Below are positions 48,701-55,963 of a stretch of 64,000 bases of DNA, one piece after another. Source of the DNA: Pseudovibrio japonicus (GTDB lineage: Bacteria > Pseudomonadota > Alphaproteobacteria > Rhizobiales > Stappiaceae); NCBI RefSeq assembly GCF_014651595.1, contig NZ_BMXE01000012.1, positions 1 to 64,000 on the forward strand, given 5' to 3'. Position 1 is the first letter of the stretch. Each line of letters starts with the position of its first letter. Both the position numbers and the translations under genes were made by a program. Under the pieces are notes generated by a model. The model was not told the DNA's origin. It did no database searches and was given only the letters and a program-made list of their open reading frames with translations.

Positions 48701-49730
48701 CCCCCATTAAATCGCCAAACTCTCCCAGTGCATAACGGGTATTGCCATCGCGACCCGTTACACGTTCCGCATTCAACATTGAATTGACAATGGCTTCTTC
48801 TGTAGCTTCTGCAGCCGCTCTAAACACCCTGTCAATTCGCCGCTCATCCACTTGTTCCACCGAATGAGTGCGTTTTCTGCTCTTTGTGTCGACAGGGTCC
48901 GCGGTTGTGAATGCCAAAGCTATATCGCCACTTCCGTGACCAAGAAATGAACCTGTTCGTACAAGTCCTACAGATGTGCGCGCGGCAACCCGCTTCAGCT
49001 GCCGTTCACTCAACGGCAGATCGCTGCCGATAATCATGATGATCGAGCCCTTCTCCGGCCCGCTTTCATCACTGACCAACTGCTGTTCAATCTGCGGCCC
49101 AACATGTTGGCCACCCAGAACCAAATCGGGCAGGCGGCCCATGTTGGCAAGCACCAGCGCACCCACATGATAGACGCGCTTGCCAACCTTCACCTGGCGA
49201 GAAGCACTGCCAATACCGCCCTTCAACCCATAACAGGACATGCCGCGTCCGGCACCAACAGCACCTTGCGCAAACTCTTCCGACACGGCATCAATCGCCT
49301 CCTCGGCATGATGCGGTCTCACCTTTAACGCACTGATCTTATTCAGGAAGGCATCATTGCATTCAAACACCACCGGATTAATCGTAGCCTTCATCAAATC
49401 GATTTCCGGCGTTTGCTCAAGCGTGTGCCGGATCAATCCTTCACTCACCGCACCAACGCTAAGCGTATTCGTCAGCAGGATCGGCGTTTCCAGCTCGCCC
49501 AGTTCCTCCACCTGCACCAACCCGATGCTTTTGCCAAACCCGTTAAACACATGGGAGGCAGCACGCGTTCTCACCTCAAACGCATTCTCGTCGCGCGTGG
49601 TGATTGCAGTAACGCCAGTCTGGCAGTCTCCATCGGCAAGCGTCACATGCCCAACCTTGACACCCGGAACATCACAGAGTGTGTTCCGCTGCCCTTTTGG
49701 CAATGACCCGATAGTGATTTCCTGAAACAT
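48687..49730 (-). CDS. P1-family N-terminal-nucleophile aminopeptidase (DmpA type)
   Basis: 347 residues from the ATG at 49730 (AGAGG five bases upstream); the open frame continues 28 codons earlier without family resemblance. DmpA-type enzymes cleave themselves before a Ser that then acts as nucleophile; the cleavage loop is GSFLGHGSGDIALAFTTAD. Other family features are CDVPGVKVGHVTL, TNTLSVGAVSEG and GAGRGMSCYGLKGGIGSASR. They release L- or D-amino acids or beta-amino acids from short peptides or amides. Confidence 0.9.
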   Translation of the reverse strand: MFQEITIGSLPKGQRNTLCDVPGVKVGHVTLADGDCQTGVTAITTRDENAFEVRTRAASHVFNGFGKSIGLVQVEELGELETPILLTNTLSVGAVSEGLIRHTLEQTPEIDLMKATINPVVFECNDAFLNKISALKVRPHHAEEAIDAVSEEFAQGAVGAGRGMSCYGLKGGIGSASRQVKVGKRVYHVGALVLANMGRLPDLVLGGQHVGPQIEQQLVSDESGPEKGSIIMIIGSDLPLSERQLKRVAARTSVGLVRTGSFLGHGSGDIALAFTTADPVDTKSRKRTHSVEQVDERRIDRVFRAAAEATEEAIVNSMLNAERVTGRDGNTRYALGEFGDLMGDANE

Positions 49731-50084
49731 TCCAACCTCTGGCACAAACTCTATTCCACTCAGGGGACACCATTCCGATTTTACCGCCAGCATGCAATCA
49801 GCATCACCAGCCAATCAAACGATCTCTCCTCTTAAATCCCTAATATTTTCAATAAGGTCGACAAATATAAACGTAGGTGGATAATTGTAAATTGCCATAA
49901 TAAATCGGAGAGTGGTCAGCTAACTAAAGATCATTCCATTCCAAGCATCCGAATCTTCCTGCATCATAACAACAGCTCTGAGCGCTGGAAACTAACGCAG
50001 CTGCCCCAAAGTGACGCATACTGTCTGCGGCATCTAACAGGCAGATATGGGGGAGCCCCCTCGCACAGATACTAGCGAACGCCC
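49731..50084. other. Intergenic region
   Basis: 354 bases holding the promoter of the peptidase-kinase pair and the 3' flank of the GntR gene. It is AT-rich at 49840-49900. No repeat, RNA gene or strong terminator is seen. Confidence 0.35.
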
Positions 50085-50777
50085 TTATTTGAACTGATCA
50101 CCAAAGAAGCCGATATGGTTGCGCATTTCGCGGCGCGCCGCTTCCGCGTCCCGCGCCTTGATCGCATCCCGAATTGCCTTGTGCTCTTCAATACCATGCC
50201 GGTGAGCAAACTCCGGTAAAAGCGGGTACAGCCCCTTACTCATGTTCATGCCCACCAAAATCTGTGGCTTCATGAGATCATAAACAGCCGCCGCATAGTC
50301 ATTCTTGGCCGCACGGATCACAGCACAGTGGAACCGCATGTCACCATCAACCGTACTGACAGAATCCAACCCGTCGCGGTGGATCTGCGCGAGCGCCGCA
50401 TCCAGCTCCGTCATCTCCTCATCCGTCCAGCGTTCCGCAGCAAGGGCCGCCATCTCGCCTTCAAACACCATGCGTGTTTCTTGGCATTGAATTACATCGC
50501 CAATACCGGAAATCTCAAACTTGCCCAGTGTGGGGGCAAACGGGGTTGGGGTGACGTGCTCTTTAATGACAAAGCTGCCAGAGCCGCGCACCGTTTTGAT
50601 GTAGCCGTCTTTTCGCAAGCGCTCCATGGCGCCGCGCACGACAGGACGCGAAACACCGTACCGCTCACAAAGCGCACTTTCAGTGGGAAGCTTTAACCCT
50701 TCAGGGAATTCTCCGGAATCGACAGCTTCTTTCATCTTGTCGTAAACCGCATTCGAGAGGTTTGCTGGACGGGCCAC
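50085..50777 (-). CDS. GntR/FadR-subfamily (FCD) transcriptional regulator
   Basis: 230 residues. N-terminal winged helix (GLKLPTESALCERYGVSRPVVRGAMERLRKDGYIKTVRGSG-type sequence, residues about 5-75) and a C-terminal all-helical FCD domain (RMVFEGEMAALAAE, MRFHCAVIRAAKND, EHKAIRDAI) with the usual metal-binding D/H residues. FCD regulators respond to organic acids and sugar acids. It is divergent from the small membrane protein and the 2-hydroxyacid dehydrogenase, its probable targets. Confidence 0.92.
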   Translation of the reverse strand: MARPANLSNAVYDKMKEAVDSGEFPEGLKLPTESALCERYGVSRPVVRGAMERLRKDGYIKTVRGSGSFVIKEHVTPTPFAPTLGKFEISGIGDVIQCQETRMVFEGEMAALAAERWTDEEMTELDAALAQIHRDGLDSVSTVDGDMRFHCAVIRAAKNDYAAAVYDLMKPQILVGMNMSKGLYPLLPEFAHRHGIEEHKAIRDAIKARDAEAARREMRNHIGFFGDQFK

Positions 50778-51087
50778 CGCTCACACTCCAATTATTTTTG
50801 TTTTTCTCAGCTGTTTGCAGCCAGTTGGATACTATTGACTTACAACAACCACCCTAACCTAACAAGCTTGCTACCCTAAGCCGAACCCAGCCCGACCTCA
50901 CAACAACATCCATTAAAATTAACCATTAAATTCATAGGGTTAAACCAAACACAAACAGTCTTGTATAAACAAACAACCGTGTCCTATTACGTAACTGCGA
51001 CATTATGTAGTCTACTTATTTACAGGTCTTCTAACTAATATTTCAGGTAGAGATTCAAAGTCTCTACACGGTATAGGGGGGAATATT
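50778..51087. promoter_or_regulatory. Divergent regulatory region with two dyads
   Basis: 310 AT-rich bases between the GntR gene and a small ORF. TTGT-ATAA-ACAA at 50961-50972 is a symmetric site of the size FCD regulators bind. GTAGAGA (51047-51053) and TCTCTAC (51061-51067) form a perfect 7-bp hairpin shortly before the small ORF's ribosome-binding site, which could modulate its translation. Confidence 0.4.
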
Positions 51088-51201
51088 ATGCGTCGACTTC
51101 CTGTCAAAACTATTCAAGGTGCAGCAACCGACTTTGGCGGTACTTTGATCGTAACCAGCATTCTGGTAGGCGTGCTTTATCTGATTTTCACTTTTACATA
51201 A
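51088..51201 (+). CDS. 37-residue single-helix membrane protein
   Basis: A strong AGGGGGG site lies just before the ATG at 51088. The product begins MRRLPVKTIQGAATDFGG and ends with a hydrophobic helix (LIVTSILVGVLYLIFTFT), giving positive-inside topology with a single membrane span. No family recognised. It lies 89 bases before the 2-hydroxyacid dehydrogenase and opposite the GntR regulator. Confidence 0.6.
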   Translation: MRRLPVKTIQGAATDFGGTLIVTSILVGVLYLIFTFT

Positions 51202-51290
51202 GACCTGCTGGATTACAGCGCATACGGGCAAAGGCAACTGTTGGAGAGTAACAACTCTCTACTGGCGAACTTCTGCAAGTTGAGGCACTC

Positions 51291-52274
51291 TTGGCGAATG
51301 CACTCAAGCAATCTGCAGATGACCGTTCAATGATTGATGTTTTACAACTGACCCCTTATGCGCCCGACGAAATAAACGAGCAGCTGGAAAACCGCTTCTC
51401 GGTTGCGCGTTATTGGGAGCTTCAGCAGAATGATGCTCTTATGGCCCGAGTTCTGCCAGATATTCGTATTGTCGCCACCAAGGGGGATTTCGGGCTCTCG
51501 GGCGAGCTGATGGCGACCCTGCCAAACCTTGAGCTCATCGCCGTCTATGGGGCTGGCTTCGACAAGATTGATCTGGCACAGGCACGTGGGCGTAACATCA
51601 TCATCACAACCACACCGGACGCTCTCACTGAAGCCGTAGCCGACCATGCCGTCGGCCTCGCACTGGCCTCCTCGCGCCGGATTGCCGAGGGCGACCGATT
51701 TATTCGCAGCGGAGACTGGCGCACGCAAAAGCTCGGCATGGGGTACAGCCTGCGCGGCAAGACACTTGGCATCTTTGGCTACGGGCGTATAGGCAAAAAG
51801 ACTGCGGAGATTCTGGGCGGCACATTTGGGATGACCGTCTTGTATTGCGACCACAATGCCGCCCCCATGCAGAACGAGCAAAGCCGCGCCACATCTCTGG
51901 AATTGGCTAAAGACACCGATGTATTCCTCGTCGCGGCACCGGGCAGTCCTGAGACAGAAAACGCGATCGATCTCGAGGTCATGGAGGCACTGGGCCCTAA
52001 CGGCTTACTCATCAACGTCGCCCGTGGTTCACTGGTCAACATGCAGGACCTGATCACAGCCATTGAAAGCAGAAAACTTGGCGCAGCCGCGCTTGATGTC
52101 TTTCCCGATGAACCCAACGTGCCGGATCAGTTGATCACATCCCCCTTCACAACACTCACACCCCACATCGCAAGTGCCACATTCGAAACCAGACTGGAAA
52201 TGGGACGCCAGATGATGCTCAGCATCGCAGCCTGGCAGGAAAAGAAAGAGGCGTACAACCAGCTCCTGTTCTGA
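51291..52274 (+). CDS. D-2-hydroxyacid dehydrogenase (glyoxylate/hydroxypyruvate reductase-like)
   Basis: 327 residues from a TTG at 51291 with GAGG five bases upstream; the ATG at 51330 is an alternative without a ribosome-binding site. It interconverts a 2-hydroxyacid and a 2-ketoacid with NAD(P)H. Rossmann motif GIFGYGRIGKKTAEI, then the catalytic Arg (INVARGSLVN), Glu (DVFPDEPNVP) and His (LTPHIASAT). The cofactor-selecting residue after the glycine motif (LYCDHN) hints at NAD. The substrate is not settled. Confidence 0.9.
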   Translation: MANALKQSADDRSMIDVLQLTPYAPDEINEQLENRFSVARYWELQQNDALMARVLPDIRIVATKGDFGLSGELMATLPNLELIAVYGAGFDKIDLAQARGRNIIITTTPDALTEAVADHAVGLALASSRRIAEGDRFIRSGDWRTQKLGMGYSLRGKTLGIFGYGRIGKKTAEILGGTFGMTVLYCDHNAAPMQNEQSRATSLELAKDTDVFLVAAPGSPETENAIDLEVMEALGPNGLLINVARGSLVNMQDLITAIESRKLGAAALDVFPDEPNVPDQLITSPFTTLTPHIASATFETRLEMGRQMMLSIAAWQEKKEAYNQLLF

Positions 52275-52353
52275 CCCCACCTGCAAACTTGCAGAACAGA
52301 CAGAGCCGCATCCAACAGCACGCGGCACTTCCGGATTTAAGATCACAATGCCA

Positions 52354-53322
52354 CTACTCGGGACGCGGTTCGTCCCAGAGATTTTCCCAGGTGTAAGGGC
52401 TCCCAGGCAGGAAATAGTTGGAAGCCCCGGTCGCCCGACGGCGCTTCCTATCCAACTGCGCAATACGCGCCATGTCATGCTCATCAAGATCATACTCAAG
52501 CGTAGCGATGTTCTCCGCTAAACGTCCTGGATTACTGGACTTCGGCACCACAATAATACCGTTCTGAATTGACCATTTCAAAGCTACCTGAGCTGGTGTG
52601 GCACCATGCTTCTCGGCAATTTCCTCAATCACAGGATGGGTCAGAACCACATCTGTCCTCTTTGACTCAGACAAGTCAGCAGGCACCCCCCGTGCAAGAG
52701 GGAAAAACGCGGTCAGTGCGATGTTGTTATGCAGGCAATAGGAGCGTAGATCGTTCTGCTGGAAGAAGGGATGCAGCTCAACCTGATTGACTGCCGGCGC
52801 AACCCTCGCCTCCATAATAAGACTATCCAGCTTCTGGGTACTAAAATTGGCAACACCAATCGTGTTTACCGAACCATCATCAAAACAGTCTTCCAGCGCC
52901 CGCCATGTATCCATCAGGGGCACCTCATCCAGCGTGAGATAATCCTCAGCACTTCGAGGCTTCAGCACACCTTTCCTCAAAGCCACCGGCCAATGCATCA
53001 GGTAGAGGTCCAGATAATCCACCTGCAAGTCAGCAAGAGACTTCTCGAGTCCCTCTCTCACATCCTCAGGTTTATGAAAGCTGTTCCAAAGCTTGGAGGT
53101 GATAAAGAGGTCACTGCGCTTGATGCCGTCTTCCTTCATCACATCTGCGATCGCCTGACCAATCTCAGCTTCATTGCCGTACATGAACGCACAATCGAAA
53201 TGGCGATACCCAGCCTTCGACGCTGCACGAACCGCAGGATAGGTCTCACCCTCTGCAAAGCCCACCGTCCCAAGGCCGATCATTGGCATCTTGTAGCCGG
53301 TAGAAAGCGTCTTTGATCGCAT
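52354..53322 (-). CDS. Aldo/keto reductase
   Basis: 322 residues. The AKR catalytic tetrad is seen: Asp in HFDCAFMYGN, Tyr in the same segment (CAFMYGNEAEIG), Lys in FITSKLWNSF and His in LYLMHWPVAL. The C-terminal NADPH-binding IVVPKSSNPGRLAENI is present. It reduces aldehydes or ketones; substrate unknown. Confidence 0.92.
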   Translation of the reverse strand: MRSKTLSTGYKMPMIGLGTVGFAEGETYPAVRAASKAGYRHFDCAFMYGNEAEIGQAIADVMKEDGIKRSDLFITSKLWNSFHKPEDVREGLEKSLADLQVDYLDLYLMHWPVALRKGVLKPRSAEDYLTLDEVPLMDTWRALEDCFDDGSVNTIGVANFSTQKLDSLIMEARVAPAVNQVELHPFFQQNDLRSYCLHNNIALTAFFPLARGVPADLSESKRTDVVLTHPVIEEIAEKHGATPAQVALKWSIQNGIIVVPKSSNPGRLAENIATLEYDLDEHDMARIAQLDRKRRRATGASNYFLPGSPYTWENLWDEPRPE

Positions 53323-53337
53323 AATGTCCCCTGTCTC

Positions 53338-53369
53338 AAAAAACCTGCCAACACAGGCTGGCAGGTTTT
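53338..53369 (-). terminator. Rho-independent terminator after the HEAT-repeat gene
   Basis: On the minus strand AAAACCTGCCA, an eight-base loop, TGGCAGGTTTT and more T. A perfect 11-bp stem located about 70 bases beyond the HEAT-gene stop; it ends the Idr/HEAT transcription unit before the aldo/keto reductase start. Confidence 0.85.
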
Positions 53370-53437
53370 CTTATACCGTATGCAACAACAGATAAAGACC
53401 ACGAGATAAGGCCCCGTCTTGCTTCAGAAGAGAACCC

Positions 53438-55807
53438 TTAAGCCAAGTATTTGTTAAACACCTCAAGAGCAGCCAGCTTACGCGAAAGATTTCCATCCAG
53501 CCATTGCTCCAACGCGCCAAGAACACTTTCCTGAGCATAGCAGCGCAGGCACAACGCAGCCCTCGGAATAAGGACACCGTTTTCCATCTGCGCAGCCTCG
53601 AAGATCTCACCCAATGCATTCACATCTGCATCCGCACTCACAAGCTCCATCGCGGCTACACGTAAACCACGTCGCGTGCTCTTCAGATAGCTACATACAT
53701 CGATGTTAGCCTCAGGCTTTCCGGCCAAAATTTTCAGAGCTGAGGCAGAAACAGCATCGGTCTTGTCATTAAGCGCAGCAATCACAACAGCTTCAGCCTC
53801 AGGGTTGTACGAGGTACCAAGCAGCTCAACACGCATCGCACGCACAGCAACATCGTTCTCAGGCGGCAAGGCCAGAATACGCGCGATTGCCTCTTCAGAA
53901 AGCTCCAACCCATTATCAACCAGATGGACAAGGCTCTGACTGGCTGCAAAACGCACCTGCATTTGACGATCAGACAGTGCAGAAATCAGCGCATCAATCA
54001 ACTCTGGACGCTTTGCATCCCCACAGATGCGCAGAGCCAGCAACCGAATGTCCAATGCCGGATCATCCGGACGCCCCGGCACAACCCGCTTCTTCTCGAT
54101 TAGATCATTCGCAAGCTCAAGAAAACGCATGTCTTGCTTGCCCAGCTCCACCGGCTCTTCCGCCAGTTTCTCGATTTCCTCATCGGTGTTCAGGATCGCA
54201 CCAAGCGTGGAACCTGGGAAGGCAACAACGTTGTCAGGCAGATCTTCCACACGCTCAATCGCCCCGTCCGGCACCTCATCAGCAACAGCAGGCTCCGCAC
54301 CGGCAGTCACACTGGCCACCAGCTCCTCAGTAGAACGCTCTTCTACAACAACCTCCTCTTCCGCGACCGCTTCAACAGGGGCAGCCTGAGGTTCAATCAC
54401 GTTGCCTTCGCGGTCGATCTGAACGCGCGGTGGCTTGTCCTCTCCCTTACCGTTATCACCAAGGTCAGAGGGATCCTTCTCCTTTGCACTGTCCAGAATA
54501 TCCTGCTCATGCGCTTCAGGCATCAGCTTGCCGGAAACAGCCCAGACCAACTGCACAGCCGCATTGTCCGCAATATCCCCTTCCCCGTCAGAGAGCTTGG
54601 CAAGCGAGTTCAGTGCAGCAAGACGGATTTCCTGTTCTGCACTCGTCACCTGCTCTTGCAAGATAGCCAGCCCTTCAACGCACGGCTTCTCACCATGCAG
54701 CACAATGAAGGCTTTCAGAACAGGTTCTTCCTTGCGGTGCGTCGCAATCTCGGTCAGCAACGTCTCCGTTGTCTCATTCTCGATCTTAGCAAGCACAGGG
54801 ATCAGCGCTGCAACAAACACATCGCTTGCACTACGCAAGGATCGCTCAATACGCTCAATCAGTGCCTCCGGCTTGGCGATCTCACCAGCAGCCATCCGCT
54901 CAAGTGCCATCACGCGCAAGGTGTCTTCCTCATCCTCAAACGCCACTTTCTCCAGTTTTGAGAACGAGAGTTTACCCAGAGCCTTTAGCGCCAACCGACG
55001 CATTTGCGGCGCACTGTCAGCAAGCAGCACAGCCAGATCCGCTTCTTCACCACGTGCCATCAGCACTTCCGCAGCAGCAACACGCACATCCGGATCCGCA
55101 TCCGCAAACAGAACGCGCAAAATCTCGCCAACACGCTCATCCTGTACAGTAGAAAGCGCACGCGCAGTGTGTTCCCGCACCCGAGCCGACGCATCTGTTG
55201 CGAGTGTGGCCAGCTCAAGCAAACCAGCGGCCCCCATCTCGGAAAGCGCCACAGTCACTTCGGGCCAGACCTCCTGACCAAACGGATCGCGCGCGGCCTC
55301 CAGCAAAGCGGCAGCCGAGGCTTCACACTTCAGCGTGCCCAGCGCCAGAATAGCTTTACGCTGCACATCCAGCCAATCATCCCACTCAGCCCCGTAGCCA
55401 TCCCACGCCACCTCATCCTCGCAGCGGTCCTTAACGAGCTTTGTCAGCCATTCCTCAGCAACCGCACCGCCCACAAGGGCAAGCCCGTCAATCGCAGAAA
55501 GCTTCACCTCCAGCACAGGATCATTCAGCAGGCTCCACAACAGCACATCAGCATCCAACCCCTTGTCCGCGCGGATCAAAGACTCAATCGCATCACTGCG
55601 AACATCTTCACCCTCATCCCGCAGCGCGCTGGCAAGCGCTGCCTGAGCAGCCGAAGTACCAAATTTCCCCAGTATCTGAGCGGATAAACACTTTTCTCGC
55701 TCTTCGCCATTTGCAAGCAACTCACAAAGGATCTTCACGAGCTTATCGCTCGCTTCGCTTGGTTCGCTCACAAAGTCCTGATCCAGATGCCTGGTGGAAA
55801 CCGTCAT
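53438..55807 (-). CDS. Large acidic HEAT-repeat protein downstream of the Idr operon
   Basis: 789 residues. Repeated helical pairs of HEAT type cover about 25-400 and 560-789 (for example VRSDAIESLIRADKGLDADV, VRVAAAEVLMARGEEADLAV, VRFAASQSLVHLVDNGLEL), separated by an acidic, low-complexity linker at about 440-540. No signal peptide or catalytic motif, so it is a cytosolic binding or scaffold protein. It follows idrA on the same strand, 156 bases away with a hairpin between, and a strong terminator follows it. Position suggests a chaperone or assembly role for the cofactor-loaded subunits before Tat export. That role is inference; homologues elsewhere could be unlinked. Confidence 0.75.
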   Translation of the reverse strand: MTVSTRHLDQDFVSEPSEASDKLVKILCELLANGEEREKCLSAQILGKFGTSAAQAALASALRDEGEDVRSDAIESLIRADKGLDADVLLWSLLNDPVLEVKLSAIDGLALVGGAVAEEWLTKLVKDRCEDEVAWDGYGAEWDDWLDVQRKAILALGTLKCEASAAALLEAARDPFGQEVWPEVTVALSEMGAAGLLELATLATDASARVREHTARALSTVQDERVGEILRVLFADADPDVRVAAAEVLMARGEEADLAVLLADSAPQMRRLALKALGKLSFSKLEKVAFEDEEDTLRVMALERMAAGEIAKPEALIERIERSLRSASDVFVAALIPVLAKIENETTETLLTEIATHRKEEPVLKAFIVLHGEKPCVEGLAILQEQVTSAEQEIRLAALNSLAKLSDGEGDIADNAAVQLVWAVSGKLMPEAHEQDILDSAKEKDPSDLGDNGKGEDKPPRVQIDREGNVIEPQAAPVEAVAEEEVVVEERSTEELVASVTAGAEPAVADEVPDGAIERVEDLPDNVVAFPGSTLGAILNTDEEIEKLAEEPVELGKQDMRFLELANDLIEKKRVVPGRPDDPALDIRLLALRICGDAKRPELIDALISALSDRQMQVRFAASQSLVHLVDNGLELSEEAIARILALPPENDVAVRAMRVELLGTSYNPEAEAVVIAALNDKTDAVSASALKILAGKPEANIDVCSYLKSTRRGLRVAAMELVSADADVNALGEIFEAAQMENGVLIPRAALCLRCYAQESVLGALEQWLDGNLSRKLAALEVFNKYLA

Positions 55808-55919
55808 GATTGGCTCTTCTCCTCAAGCGTGTTCCCGGAAAGTGGAGACCAGTTCTCAGGCAACAGTACGCAAAAACTAAAACTGGAAGCGGCTTGGATA
55901 AGCCCCTTGGCACAGACAA

Positions 55920-55952
55920 AGAAAAGTACTGGCGGGGTTCAACCCCCGCCAG
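55920..55952 (-). terminator. Terminator or attenuator between idrA and the HEAT gene
   Basis: On the minus strand CTGGCGGGG, a six-base loop, CCCCGCCAG and then TACTTTTCTTT. The perfect 9-bp GC stem and T-rich tail 12 bases after the idrA stop should end or reduce transcription into the HEAT gene. Confidence 0.75.
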
Positions 55953-55963
55953 CTCGTGTGTTC

